A stretch of DNA of 64,000 nucleotides from Liolophura sinensis (taxonomy: Eukaryota > Mollusca > Polyplacophora > Chitonida > Chitonidae): contig NC_088304.1 of NCBI RefSeq assembly GCF_032854445.1, positions 18,265,850 through 18,329,849 of the forward strand, in the 5' to 3' direction. The notes beneath the pieces are model-generated. The model was given only the letters and a program-made list of their open reading frames with translations, was not told the DNA's origin and made no database searches. Made by a program: the position numbers and the translations under genes. This document shows, in pieces, positions 1-12,973 of this stretch; the first letter of the stretch is position 1; every line of letters begins with the position of its first letter.

Positions 1-242
1 ATCACACCGGTTAACAATTTTTATGCCATAGACCTTTAATCAAGAACATTGCTAGTTGTATCAAAGATCTTTTCGTCAGGCTGATCTGGATTGCTGTCAT
101 GATAAAGGCCATTATCAAATAATGGATTAACCCTTCTTCATTAATCAAGCCAGACACGACATGCGTCTCTTCACCATGATGAAGATGCACTGAACAGGAC
201 TGTAAATTTAAAAACATCTTCTAAGGTGACTGTATATTTCAG

Positions 243-383
243 ACCCCGACTCAGATGAACTCTGATGTTTTCCATGCAGTGGAGGTCCACTATTGCGGTG
301 GAAGAGAAAACTGCAAGAGCAATCTCCTGGACAAACCAAAATACTGTGCGAAGCATCGTTGCATGCATATAGATGAATACTGA
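243..383 (+). CDS. Probable last exon of an unidentified + strand gene, Cys/His-rich C-terminus
   Basis: A 47-codon open segment follows a good acceptor (tgtatatttcag at 231-242) and ends at TGA 381-383. In phase 0 the last residues include HYCGGRENC, then KPKYCAKHRC and HIDEY at the end. The spacing of cysteines and histidines (C-x5-C, then C-x3-H-x-C) suggests a small zinc-binding or disulfide-linked tail. The upstream exons would lie left of the window, so the family cannot be fixed; such Cys/His clusters also occur in transposon-derived KDZ-type proteins. A second acceptor-like AG inside the segment (tttccatgcag, about 269-279) would give a shorter exon in the same frame. No paired gene in the window supports it, so the call rests on the acceptor, the clean stop and the composition. 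Confidence 0.35.
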   Translation, partial: TPTQMNSDVFHAVEVHYCGGRENCKSNLLDKPKYCAKHRCMHIDEY

Positions 384-1474
384 ACGTGGGAGCTACTAGT
401 TCGACCTCTTTCAGAGGGTTAAAAAAAGTCCTACTGTATCATGTGACCTGTAAGGAATGTTAGGTAGTTACATTGTATTTTTGATTAAGTTTACAATAAC
501 ATGGGCTTAAAAAATTTAACGATTGTGGTCAGTTTTACAGGCGGTATTTATTTATTTATTTGATTGGTGTTTCATGCCGTACTCAAGAATATTTCACTTA
601 TACGACGGCGGCCAGCTTTATGGTGGGATGAAACCGGGCACAGCCCGGGGGAAACCCACGACCATCCGCAGGTTGCTGGGAGACCTTCTCACTTATGGCT
701 GGAGAGGAAGCCAGCATGAGCTGGACTTGAACTCACAGCACCAGCATTGGTGAGAGACTCCTGGGTCATTACGCTGCGCTAGCGCACTAAGCAAGTGAGC
801 CACGGAGGCTCTACTACAAGCTGTAGTATCTAGACTTGCTTTTCCAAGATCTGACACAAGAGACAATAATAACACTTTCCTGAAAATATTTTCATTTTAT
901 TCTCTTTGTGGTAAATGAACATTTCCCCAGGAACAATCCTTTGGATGAAACAAAATAACACATGATTAAGTCTATACCACAAGCTTGGTGGAAGAAAATG
1001 GCTGGTGATGGTTTACTTACTCACTGGTAAATAGTAAACGATACATACTAAAGTACAAAAAAAAAGTAATGGACAAGAAAATCACAGATATAATTTTTTG
1101 AGAAAAAAAAATGCAAAGCAAATAATGCATCCAATGCAACTACAAGCTTATGGCATAAGGTCAGATTTCCTGAAAATACTAACAAACTGTACACAGGGCT
1201 TGCACAGTCTTTTTAGAATCATGTAAGATTTCTTCCAGTGAAAGTAGCACCATATCTTGATGTCAAGTGTTTTAACCAAATAAAAATACAGTTAAGAGCT
1301 AGAATCATAGGTACAAAGTATAAAGTGATGACAAATCATTTTGTTATCTGGCTGGAACAATTCTTCAAATGACCTACTTCAATTTGAAGCCTCCTTCTTG
1401 TATATAACCGCTGCCCGACTGCCTTCTGGTCAGTTTCGGACACTCTACAACTAGTCCACCATTACAATCCAAAG
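384..1474. other. Intergenic stretch, no gene seen
   Basis: Apart from the SINE copy at 546-812, this is AT-rich sequence with short frames only. An AATAAA lies near 1279 on the plus strand, but no exon ends in a way that assigns it. Confidence 0.6.
546..812 (-). mobile_element. SINE family A, full-length copy
   Basis: Read on the minus strand it starts with a tRNA-like head (gagcctccgtggctca), has a B-box-like gagttcaagtcc, a GC-rich body ending in ccgtcgtataagtgaaat, and an (AAAT)n tail. The open frame across it is SINE body read through, not a gene. Confidence 0.9.
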
Positions 1475-1479
1475 ATGCA

Positions 1480-2455
1480 CTGCATGCCAACCAATAGCAG
1501 GCTACCAGAACAAAACTGGCAAATCAATAGCAGGCTACCAGAACAAAAAAGGCAACCAATAGCAGGCTACCAGAACAAAACAGGCAAACCAACAGCAGGC
1601 TATCAGAACAAACCAGGCAAATCAATAGCAGGCTATCAGAACAAAACATTCAAACCAACAGCAAAGCTACCAGAACAAACTAGCAAACCAATAGCAGGCT
1701 ACCAGAACAAAACAGGCAAACCAAAAGCAGGCTATCAAAACAAAACAGGCTAACCAACAGCAGGCTACCAGAACAAAACAGGCAAATCAATAGCAGGCTA
1801 CCAGAACAAAACTGGTAAACCAACAGCAGGCTATCAGAAGAAAACAGGCCAATAAATAGCAGGCTACCAGAACAAAACAGGCAAACCAACAGCAGGCTAT
1901 CAGAACAAAGCAGGCAAACCAATATCAGGCTATCAGAACAAAACAGGCAAACCAATAGCAAGATACCTGAACAAACAGGCAAACCAATAGCAGGCTACTA
2001 CAACAAAACAGGCAAACCAATAGCAGGCTACCAGAACAAATCAGGCAAACCAACAGCAGGCTATTAGAACAAAACAGGCAAACCAATAGCAGGCTATCAG
2101 AACAAAACAGGCAAATCAATAGCAGGCTATCAGAACAAAACAGGCAAACCAACAGCAGGCTACCAGAACAAAACAGGCAAACCAACAGCAGGCTATCAGA
2201 ACAAAATAGGCAAACCAACAGCAGGCTATCAGAACAAAACAGGCAAACCAACAGCAGGCATACAGACACCACAGGCAAACCAACAGCAGGCTATCAGAAC
2301 AAAACAGGCAAACCAACAGCAGGCTACCAGAGCGCTACAGGCAAATCAATAGCAGGCTACCAGAACACTACAGGCAAACCAATAGCAGGCTACCAAAACA
2401 CTACAGGCAAACAATTGCAGGCTACTAGAACACTACAGGCAAACAGACGGCAAAC
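1480..2455. repeat. 33-bp minisatellite, about 29 units
   Basis: Tandem units read roughly 'caggcaaaccaacagcagg' + 'ctaccagaacaaaa'. Because 33 is divisible by 3, frames stay open for long stretches on both strands: about 11-residue periods with YQNKTGKP on plus and SLLLVCLFC on minus. Units on the right edge degrade (crossover to 'acactacagg'). No start context, splice site or flanking exon supports translation. Confidence 0.92.
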
Positions 2456-2919
2456 CACAGGTTTCTGGGAGCACAGATTACCCGATGAGAACTTTTAGCC
2501 AGTTCATAAAGATGATATTAGAGCACTATACGATGTCTAGGAGGAATAGAGAACTTGATCACTGAGTGTTGGGCACATCACATCTGCCACACTTGTACGT
2601 CACACCCACTAGAGCAATCATCCACCCAATGCAGGTAATACTACAAACATGTACATTGTACCTACAATAATATGTCTGTTTAATCAGCCTCATGATGACA
2701 AATAATTTTAAGGCTGATAAATACCAGAGAAATTATGTCTTCAGCTGACAAGACAACAGATAATTTCAACTGCATCAAATCAAAATCAACCTTAATTACA
2801 TGTTATTTAACATACAACACGTATTTTGCACCGGCTTGTACTCACATGTAAATGAAAGCAAATTAGTATCTCAAGACATTCTTTTTCATAACATATTGTT
2901 AAAAAGGCAATTTAAATGC

Positions 2920-3780
2920 TGGAATGTAATGTGGAGTGTTCCAGATTGTCTTCCACTGTTCTGGATTGCGTTCTGGAATGTATTGGATTGTCTTGTGGAG
3001 TCTTCTGGATTTTGCTGTGGTGTGTACTGGATTGTGTTGTGGAATGTACTGGACTGTGTTGTGGAATGTACTGGACTGTGTTGTGGAGTCTTCTGGATTG
3101 TCTTGTGGAGTCTTCTGGATTGTCTTGTGGAGTCTTCTGAATTGTGTTGTGGAGTCTTCTGGATTGTCTTGTGGAATGTACAGGATTGTGTTATGGAGTC
3201 TTCTGGATTGCGTTGTGGAATGTACTGGATTGTCTTGTGAAGTCTTCTGAATTGTCTTGTGGAATTTACTGGATTGTCTTGTGGAATGTACTGGATTGTC
3301 TTGTGGAATATACTGGATTGTCCAGTGGTGTGTACTGAATTGTGTTCTGGATTTCAAGTGGAGTGTTCTGGATTGTCTTATTGAACATATTGGATTTTCG
3401 AGTGGATTATTTTGGATTGTGTTGTGGAGTTTGTTGGATTGCGTTGTGGAGTGTGTTAGATTGTCTTGTGGAGTGTGTCGGATTGTGTTGTGGAGTGTTT
3501 TGGATTGTGTTGTGAAGTGTTTTGGATTGTGTTGTGAAGTGTTACTGGATTATCTTGCGGAGTCTTACAGTATTCGGGATTACAAAGTGTTTTGGAATGT
3601 CTGGTGTTCTGGATTGTCAAGTAGATTGTTCTGGATTGTCTTATTTTGGATTATGGTGTGCAATGTTCTGCATTGTGTTGTGGAGCGTTTTGGATTGTGT
3701 TGTGGAGTGTTCCAGATTATCTTGTGGAGTGTTCCAGATTGTCTTCCAATGTTCTAGATTGTCTTGTAGAATGTGAAGTC
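2920..3780. repeat. 22-bp minisatellite, about 38 degenerate units
   Basis: Units alternate between 'ggattgtcttgtggagtctt' and 'ggaatgtactggattgtctt' types. Homogeneity is highest at 2990-3320 and falls off to the right, where 'gtgttttggattgtgttgtg' variants dominate. It lies about 120 bp beyond the stop codon of the PCED1-like gene, so it may fall in or just past that gene's 3' UTR. Overlapping frames in several registers are by-products. Confidence 0.9.
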
Positions 3781-3896
3781 TTGGTGTATGTTCTGTTATG
3801 CTCACTGCTTCATTTGAAAAGCTGATATCAAAACACAGGTATTAAGCACTACATGTAGCTTTCACAAGGTACCTGAAATTGTTCCCATTTTCATGG

Positions 3897-6800
3897 CTAA
3901 ATGTCTGGTGACCCCATTCCCGAGGGGTACCACAACTGATTATCCACACACAGAGGGGGCATGTGCGGTGACCTCATGGAGGACATCGCAAGGGGATCCA
4001 TGCAAGGAGTCTGCCATGCATACGGGGATCTGTGGGCATGAGTCCACACAGTAGGTTCGAGGTGGTTGTATGGGGTACGGTTGACGGGCCCACCATATCT
4101 CTCCTGGGGATCCACCATCATGGGGAGGTTCATGCTGCCAGAGGAGAAGGACCTGTTAGGCACCACACCGGAGCCTGCCATGTTGCCGTTCTGAATGAAG
4201 GCTGCTTTAACCCGATTCATGGTCATGATTTGGGCCTGAAGCTCAAAGGATGAGTGTACACCATTGACGGCATTCTGTGCAAGTGGGGAGTGGGCATTTA
4301 CCATCCTTACAGAATCACTTGACATCATAGCGTTCTCCATGTTAATAGACGGGCTCTTATGTCTCTTGTTCATCATGTTCATCATGTTCACGAATGGCGA
4401 GTTTTTGTTCGTGGCCCCCTTGCGACGTCGAGCCTTTACCTTAGGGCGCTGAGCTATCTCCTGAGCTACATTGTTGTTGTTGGCCTCATTGTCAACCAAA
4501 GTCTGGGCGAGGAACTCTGTGTCAATAGATGTATACTGGTCCACATTTCTGGGTAACCCCTTCCCCCAGGCCTCAGAGATGTGCGTCAGAAGAAGGTTTG
4601 TGATGCGCCGATGGGCCGTCATGTCCCAGTGGATTCCGTCCTCAGCACGCCGATGAATGTGGTGACGTAGGTAATAATGAAGGTCAAGGACATCAAATCC
4701 GGCAGTCGTCATGATTTTCTGAGCGAAGAAGTTGGCCTGTAGTATGTCAAGGTGGAGAGAGCTGGTCATGAACTCTACCTCAGGTACAAGAAAACCACCT
4801 TTCGCATCACTGGAAATAGGTAACGTCGTGTTCCAGATGACCAGGCAGTCCTCCGGCAAAGCACTTTTCAGTTTTTTCACCAGCTTCAGGAGATTCTCTT
4901 TGTATTTTCCCACACCATTTGGCCCATACCTGCAGAGTGCAAAAAGCGACAAAAACAATTTAACATTCTTTGGTGTCGCTGTATTATGTTAGTATTGGTT
5001 GTGTAGCATTATATAGACTCCAAGTAAGTTGGTAACTGTACAGTGATGGACAAGTCTGCACACTGATGGACAAGCCTGCCCAGCGATGGACAAGCCTGCC
5101 CAGCGATGGACAAGCCTGCCCAGCGATGGACAAGCCTGCCCAGCGATGGACAAGCCTGTCCCGTGATGGACAAGCCTGTCCCATGATGGACAAGCCTGCA
5201 CAGTGATGGACAAGCCTGCCCAGTGATGGACAAGCCTGTCCCGTGATGGACAAGCCTGTCCCGTGATGGACAAGCCTGCACAGTGATGGACAAGCCTGCA
5301 CAGCGATGGACAAGCCTGCACTGATGGACAAGTCTGCACAGCGATGGACAACCTGCACAGCGATGGTCAAGCCTGTACAGTTATGGAAAAGCCTGTCCTT
5401 TGATGGACAAGTCTGCACAATGATGGACAAGCCTATCCTGTGATGGACAAGCCTATCCTGTGATGGACAAACCTGCACAGTGATGGACAAGCCTGTACAG
5501 TTATGGACAAGCCTGCCCAGTGATGGACAAGCCTGCACAGCGATGGACAAGCCTCCACAGTGATGGACAAACCTGTACAACGATGGTCAAGCCTCCCTCC
5601 CCTTTGATGTAGGATCATGTTGGTTGAAGAAATACAGCATTGGCTGATGAACAAATGTATATGTGTATGTCTCCCTTTAAGACGAAAAAAAAAAAAAAAG
5701 TCAACATCAAGAAAGATGTGAAATCAAATAATGCTATAAACTGTTCACTTGTTATCTTAGACAGCAGCCTCTACCTGCTTATGTCCCACACGCAAGAATT
5801 CAAGATGAAGATGTCGGGCTTTAGGTCCTGGGACGTGACAGACTCCAGGACTTTTTCCACGTAACTATAGTAACAACGGGTGATGAAGTAGAATTTGATC
5901 AGGTGGTAGTCCGTGTGGTACTCTCTCATTTCACGATATCCAGCGCTATTGCTGAGAGTCGCCAACTTCCCGCCCTCGATCAGGGTGTCCTTCAAAAAGT
6001 TCAAGTCCCCCTGAAAAACAGGATTCCACATATTTAATTGTTTCTAAATGCCAGACTCAAGGATTTTTCACTTGTGCAACGGCAGTAAGTTTTATGTGCG
6101 AAGGACTGCTGGGGGTAAACCACCAACTTTTGGCAAGTAACTGACAAACTTTCCTACACCTGACTGACCAACCCACCCTTAGTGGTTTTCATCGAATGCA
6201 AGATCGTACTAACAGCCACACAACTTTTTTTATACGCTCACGTATTGACACTAGCTCCCCACAAGCAGAAAAGAGTGGGAAGAGAGCTACATATTCCCTC
6301 TCCAAGGTTTGGGCTGCACCAACACCTCCTCTATCCTGAAAAACAGGACACATGGAAAATAAACAGAAACGCAGGGTTGATTGATTAATTTATCATTGTT
6401 TAATGTCATGCTGAAGAATGTTTCACTTACGATGACAATGACTTCTGACACGACAAACTGATGTACACACTGGTGTCTACCATCAGAAATAATAGCCATT
6501 TGTTCATTCCAGAAAATAACCACCTTACTCAACTTAGGCTTCCCAACCTAGGATTGTAGAATGATAAAATTATCATGAATTGGGCGATTCAACCAAAGTA
6601 GTTTTTAGTCTTTTTTTTTGTCTCCGAGTAAAATGATTTATTTGATTTATTTGATTGGTGTTTTACGCCGTGCTCAAGAATATTTCACTTACACGACGAC
6701 GGCCAGCATTATAGTGGGAGGAAACCGGGCACAGCCCGGGGGAAACCCACAACCATCTGCAGGTTGCTGAGAGACCTTCCCACGTATGGCCTTAGAGGAA

Positions 6801-8170
6801 CCCAGCATGAGCTAGACTTGAACTCACAGCGACTGCATTGGTGCGAGACTCCTGGGTCATTACGATGTGTTAGCGTGCTAACCAACTGAGCCAAAGGGGC
6901 CCCTCTGAGTAAATGATTTTTTTTTTTTTTTTTTTTGATTGGTGTTTTACGCCGTACTCAAGAATATTTCACTTATACGACGGCGGCCAGCATTATGGTG
7001 GGTGGAAACCGGGCAGAGCCCGGGGGAAACCCACGACCATCCGCAGGTTGCTGACAGACCTTCTCACGTACAGCCGGAGAGGAAGCCAGCATGAGCTGGA
7101 CTTGAACTCACAGCGACCGCATTGGTGAGAGACTCCTGGGTCATTACGCTGTGCTAGCGCTTTAACCGACTGAGCCACGGAGGCCCCCTGAGTAAATGAA
7201 ATTATAAAGGTGCATATACTGAGACTGCTATATCGTGCAAAAAGCTTGAGGAATTAGGCATCTTACTTTACAGCGAAGCTGCTTATCTGTCAAATACTGA
7301 TCCTGCTGTAGCATACACACAAAGTCCTTGTAGATTGACCTCTGAACTGCAACAGAAAAGTTATTTCCATGTTCGACCAAAACCACTTTCAAAAAAACTC
7401 CTATTAATGACATGCATCAAACTCTTTAATATGGACTTTAATATGTGGCCTAACACATAAATGTAAAGGAAAGCTTCTGAAGTTTCTTCCCGTAGCATAA
7501 AATGTCTTTAAACTACTGTTTTCCAAAGGTTTCAGGTCATGCCAGTTGTTAATCCAGATAATAAACAGTGGCATGTTTTGGTGATATCAACAGAGACAGC
7601 TGTTAAAGCAAATCTGTTGGGGGTTTGAGGGGCGGGCAGAGACAGAATTGACAGTGCTAAGCAGGTGTGTTCATTGATGACACCATTATATTCCCTGGCA
7701 ATTGATGAAAATATGCGCAAAATAGAGTTTTGGGTTTGTTTGTTTTTTTCAATATGAGATGTACCTCAACGATGAACATTATTTCTTTTTTTACCATATC
7801 TTTCTAAATTTTTTTAAAACTGTACTCTTCATTTCATAGTCCATTTTCACATTATATCGTCCATTTTCATATTTTAATTTTCACATTGTATAGTACATTT
7901 TCACATTTTATAGTCCATTTTCACACTTTATAGTCCACATATTAAAGTCCACTTTCACATTTCATAGTCCATTTTCAGGTTTCCTTTAAGATTTTTTTAC
8001 CCTTTTTTTCGCTAATGCTTTTTTTCTAAAAGGAAGGCAATCAGGTTGTGATGTGTCCAACAGTCAGCTAATCATTCTCTAGAAATAATCTTACCAGAAT
8101 CCCCCATAATTATGACATATTTATTCTCCAGCAAAGATCTTGCATCAGAAGACAAGAACACGTCCGCCAT
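3897..8170 (-). CDS. PCED1: PCED1-like protein (PC-esterase / SGNH-like family), complete, 4 coding exons
   Basis: Coding exons in order: 8170-8095, 7346-7267, 6010-5775, 4929-3897. All junctions are GT-AG with phases 1, 0, 2, giving 474 residues, close to vertebrate PCED1A (about 450). The start is MADVFLSSDARSLLENKY, followed by the GDS nucleophile block at residues 23-25. Later come NSCVWDISRYG (family form NSCLWDLSRYG) around 123-133 and DGIHWD at 228-233, matching the catalytic Asp/His end of SGNH hydrolases. The last 200 residues are low-complexity, Met/Pro/Asn-rich with a basic RRRKG patch, as in the family. The family is predicted to be an esterase, but its substrate is not established. 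Introns carry a 20-bp minisatellite (5041-5595) and two SINEs. An acceptor-like atatttcag about 30 nt before the ATG suggests a non-coding 5' exon upstream. PCED1A versus PCED1B cannot be decided. Confidence 0.93.
5041..5595. repeat. 20-bp minisatellite in PCED1-like intron 3, about 28 units
   Basis: Units read 'gatggacaagcctgcccagc' with variants (tgtcccgtg, tgcacagtg, tatcctgtg). Three units make 60 bp, so all three minus-strand registers stay open with 20-residue periods (ACPSLGRLVHRWAGLSI). It starts about 110 bp from the acceptor of the last coding exon. These frames are not genes. Confidence 0.93.
6636..6905 (-). mobile_element. SINE family A, full-length copy in PCED1-like intron 2
   Basis: Full head to tail on the minus strand. 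It lies directly beside a second copy (6917-7188), separated only by a T-rich tract, so one probably inserted into or beside the other's A-rich tail. Confidence 0.9.
6917..7188 (-). mobile_element. SINE family A, full-length copy, well preserved
   Basis: One of the cleanest copies. On the minus strand it begins ggggcctccgtggctcagtc and ends in an A-run corresponding to the T-tract at 6919-6936. Confidence 0.92.
7830..7985. repeat. Short degenerate tandem repeat (about 20-25 bp units)
   Basis: Six to seven units of 'agtccattttcacatttta' type lie in the first intron of the PCED1-like gene. Confidence 0.7.
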
Positions 8171-11100
8171 ACTACATAAATTTGACCTCGGCTACCTGAA
8201 ATATAACAAACAACATGCATAATATAGCACACAATCAAGAAAATCCATCAATGTACCAAACCTATATACACTTAGCTGAAAGATTTTCAAACTTGATCTG
8301 AGTTGACAAAAATGAACATGCAGAAAAATTTATTCAATTTGGATAATATTTTAAGCAGTTATTACCTGTTATGAAACAAACGACATTAGTGGAATTTTTG
8401 ATATCAGACTCTTTTGTTGCTAAAGGTAAAGCAAGCTGTACTGTATCATGTGCCTTGTTGAAAGGTTCTCGCCATGTTCTGGAGCTGCAAATGACCGATT
8501 TCATCCTGCAGGAACTTCATTTGTTCAAAAACATTCAGCTTCACTAATTAGTCATTGTTCGTCTAGGCCAAATAAATTTCTGTGAAACTTGTCCAGACAG
8601 CGACATTATTGTAAAAATGGTAAGGATAGTCAGTTGAAACGATCTAAAATCTTGAATTAGGTTGTCATCAGTTTAAAAGAATTGTGGTTAAAAAAAATTT
8701 TTACTTTGAGCAAAGATGTTTATAAACGGTCATTGGCCGTGATAATGTCATAACTACAGTCCCAAACATGACAATGTATATCATGACTACAATATACATC
8801 TATCAGCATATATTATAGTAATGATGCTTAATTGAAAATACCAATTAATTTAAATGGCAATATGACATTAAGAATTAAGATAGATCAGATGTTCCAGGGC
8901 ACAGACTCAATTAGGATTTATTTATTTATCCAACTGGTGTTTTATGTCATACTCAGGGATTAGGGTGGGAGGAAAGGGGACAGGATCAGGTTTAGGAATT
9001 CCTGCTGTCTGGGTTTCTGTTTAGGTCATATTTAAGAGGATGTGATGTCAGTTCATTAATTTGAAGAAATGATTTCCACTATGAAGATTTAAGAAGTGGA
9101 ACGAGACACAAACTGAAACAATGACAGCAATTTAACCTTTACAACTCCACATTTCTTATTAAATCCACTCACAAAATCTGAAAATAAATGGTAAAAGTAA
9201 CTCTGCAGCAAGCTGTCTTACGTTTACAAAGTTCCAACATAAAACACACCGTGCTTGAACAGCTGTTGATGAATTAATTTTTGATTAGGCTTGGTTTGTG
9301 AACCGTTTTGTGACTAAATGGGTGGATTATGAATTCCAACCTTGTGAATAAATCTGTGTTCAGCTTTGGGCCACAAAGGAAAATATGACAGGACACTATG
9401 CGAAAGTTGCCCAAGTTGCATCATTTCATGCATGTCAAAAATTTAAACCCCCAGGTCAGATCTGCCCAAATCTCCAGGCCAAATCTGCTCTGGGTGTTCA
9501 CCAGTAAGCTAGTCACATCGGTAACCAAGCCTTATGCTTGTGGGGGAGCACCCCTGCAGTCAAGACATGTTTTGCCGAGATCACAGCCAGTCTTCATTCA
9601 TACATTTCACCCAGATAAGAATTTAACCATTGTGGTCTCAGAACACTTCCATAAACTGATTTAAGTAATTTAAGTTATTACTTGGGTTAGCCATCCAGGA
9701 GTTAGTGTGATCTCTGCAAAGAAATACACACATTCTCAAAGTACTGGCTGAATAGATTTCAGGAATTTACACTAAGGAACAGGTGGGATAACTGTTTCCC
9801 CCATCAACCTGTTTACAGTGAAAATATTTGGTTAGCTGTGTGAGTTTGGGGTGAACTTCCACTTTTAACCCAATAAAGTTCACTAGATCAAAAAAGTTAC
9901 CACTGTTATTAAATTAATCTGGAAAATAAAGATAATATGTATCAACGTCTAGTTTCTGTCAATGTTTAACTTGATCTGCCATCTGCCAAAGCAGATAGTT
10001 CGTCTGACATTGGTCAACACATGGTCAAGCCTCATTCCTTCGTTTGAGCTGACCATGCCAGGCTCCATTAGCTACAAACATGTGTATTGCTCCAGTGTAT
10101 TAAGCAAGGTGGCAGCACATCTGGTATGGATTAACTTCTCCTTGGCATCTATTGCCTGATGCTAGGATGCAAGGTTAATCCCATTGTAGCACTCCAGCCT
10201 CTATCAGGTGGCTAAACAAGATGGCTGCACCAGCAGTACACACACCAAATGAAAACAAGAGCAACCACTTGTAACTGTTCTGAGTTTTTGTATTGTGGTA
10301 TACCTCAGTCAATGTCCTAACACAACACAATCCTCAGAAATTATATATCACTGCAGATTTTCCAGAAAATGCACATATACTGGAATTCATCATACTTTTG
10401 GACTTAGAATGAATGAGTATGGCTTAACGCCACATCGGCAATATTTCAGCCATATCATGGCGATTTGTTCTCTATGGCCAGTCAGTACGCATTTGTTTCT
10501 ATTGTTGACATATAGATATAGACATTAATCATGCATATATAGTTAATATGCATATAGGCTAATGTGTTGTAATACTGTGGTCAGTTTATAGATATTATCC
10601 AAATCCCCTATCTGACAAGCATGTTATATCGTCCCGCTGATGTAGACCTAGTCAATTATTGTTCTCCTGTGAGGAATTGCATACATACATCTTATTGATA
10701 AATGGTTATCATGTTTAAATGTTTCCGTCAAAATCTGTTACTCTGTCTAAATGAGTAATCTGATTTTGACTACCTTAAGAACAAGGGTTTACCAGCACAT
10801 ACCATACAATGACATGTCACATGCATCACATACATGTGGTCATCATGCCGGATTCCTGTCATTGTTCCTCAATGTAACCGTTCTGGGTTGTATAATATGT
10901 ATACAGCCCCTAGTATAACAATCTACTACTCAGATTATTACTGCCTACATTAGTCTACACTCTTGATTTGTAACCTGTATGTTAAATGTTAAAAGAGTAA
11001 TTTAGGAATGTTATGTTTTGGTTGGCGGTGAAGGTCAGCTAGCATAGACCAGCATGTCTTGTTATACATGAGATATGACCTGGCATCATAAAATGCATTG

Positions 11101-12960
11101 CGCCTATCATAGGGATACACTGGCTCATCTAAATTTCTAATGCGAAGCTGGCCCCTTACTAGCCTGGCAACATACTCAACATTATGTTTAGATGCCTCTC
11201 TTAAACAGGATACCGGTAACCCTGTGACCCTTGGCCTCTCTAGTATTGACTGTATTGCAATCATTATTAGCATGATGTCACTTGGTTTCTAGATGCCACG
11301 CTTAAACGTTACATGCATTATGGTCTGTCAGGCTGACCTCTCCTCTCCAACCTACCTTGACCCACATGTATGTGTAAAGGTCGCTGTGTATACATGTGGA
11401 CAGACATGTAACCTGTCTTAATATATAACAGAGTTAATACTCATGTCCAACACCTTAACTTGTTTAACTTACCTGTTATGATCATACGGCATTTCTATTC
11501 AGTCTTTGAAAACTCAGTTCTGAATTCTTTACTCATTAATACTTAAAAGCTCTAGTAACTCGTCATTCCCTCCAAGACAGCCGAACAGTCAAGATGTGTT
11601 TGACCAAGTCAAACACAGCCAGTCCTTGTTCAAACATTTCACCCAGGTGCTGTACCGTCTTGACTGCCCGACGTTACCCTTTAGGCTGCTTCTCCTTGTG
11701 AGTCCCTCGGCGGGAACACTGTCCAAACTCAGAAGGAAGGAAGGAAGGGAAGAATCATATTTACAGACACTCCTATTCTTAAACCGCTTATCTATGTCTC
11801 ACCTAATGAAATCTCAGGCTGTGGCATTTGTGAAAACCCACTAGAGTATTTGTGTTTCTTTGTCCAGCGTACATTTAATACTTGTTTCCCCAAAAGCCAG
11901 TCACCTGCCCACCTGACATCGTAAGACAGTCTCGGAGGTGATTCAACCGCAGACAAACAGGTCTTACGTCAACAACAACTTCAGAAACTACTTGTTAAGC
12001 TTGTCACTCTAGAATCTCAGTTTCAACTTGTCAGATACGCCGAACATTTCTAAATAATCGAAACTCTGCTCTGACAAACCAATTATTTGTGTTACTAACA
12101 CTTAAGATGAGTATAACTTTTCTCGGAGATGCTTTCTTGTTCCCCAATCTACACTCCTTCGTCTCTCTCTGCTCGCACATGGAAATGCTTCCGCATATGC
12201 CGCGCTGACACGTGATGTAATTCAGTGTAACGGCGCCTTTTGATTGGCTAATTCCATGTTTGTCCGTGCCAGACTTATCCAACCGCGAATGGTCAACTTT
12301 ATCACATGTGGGACACGAAGTCGCGACAGATTTGAGTAAACCGACAGATACATGCAGTCGCATATGTACCCGGTAGACGCTATCATATGTTGTAGTTTAT
12401 GGGATAATTTTCTAATAGTCATATAAACACGTAATATTTAATTATTAACAATGGACTCAGAAATCCACATCCATGTTGTTTTTGTGTTATCGAAAATGTA
12501 CGCTAACAACTTGTAACAGCTGGGATATGGTTTTTGTGCAACATGCCATTCAGTTGTACCGACTTGACCATGTCACGCTGAAATTTCAAGTCATGACAAA
12601 TGTTCCACTCATGAATTGTCAGAAAATGAATAAAGTAGTTAGCCTGCATGCATGTATTACACACCTGTACATCCCATGTGCGTGGTGTACCTAAAATGTA
12701 TTTCCAACAAACCAGTGGCGTCAATCAAGTGCAATCCACTTACAACCGGCCTTCTAATCTCCGGTTATACACGTAGACACATCTGAAATGCCTGTTTTCT
12801 GTAAGCAACAAAGATATTTAGTCCATAAATGATCCGCAAATGATACGTATTTTGAGTGCAAAATACATGTATTGTCATATTTGTATCTAATATATCGCTT
12901 TAACCCGGTGCTTAATGCTACATTTTCACTAAGGCTCCAGCTGTCGGTCCGATGATTAAG
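8171..12960. other. Upstream/intergenic stretch of the PCED1-like gene
   Basis: No secure exon was found. It holds a SINE A fragment (8917-8978), a fragment of another mollusc-type repeat near 10411-10460 ('gaatgagtatggcttaacgc'), and one open minus-strand segment listed separately. Around 12130-12310 the sequence turns GC-richer with an inverted CCAAT (gattggctaat, near 12242), a possible promoter, perhaps of a distant non-coding 5' exon of the PCED1-like gene. Confidence 0.4.
10989..11249 (-). CDS. Possible terminal exon of unknown gene, weak
   Basis: An 87-codon open segment follows an acceptor (attgcaatacag) and ends in a stop at 10989-10991. Composition looks protein-like, with RLVRGQLRIRNL, DEPVYPYDRRNAFYDARSYL and a C-terminal KHNIPKLLF, and it is not repeat-derived. 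No partner exon, family motif or poly(A) signal was identified, so it may be a chance frame or a fossil fragment. Confidence 0.2.
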   Translation of the reverse strand, partial: SILERPRVTGLPVSCLREASKHNVEYVARLVRGQLRIRNLDEPVYPYDRRNAFYDARSYLMYNKTCWSMLADLHRQPKHNIPKLLF

Positions 12961-12973
12961 TAGCCTGCTGTGG

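Noticed and set aside
523..753. Frames over SINE A copies (also 6913-7128, 23274-23483, 53049-53258 and others)
   Set aside because: The repeated protein text ([11 protein letters not shown]) is the SINE body translated; the copies differ by frameshifts and have no coding context.
5041..5595. CRISPR-like regular repeats
   Set aside because: Units are contiguous with no unique spacers, and the DNA is animal nuclear; these are minisatellites.
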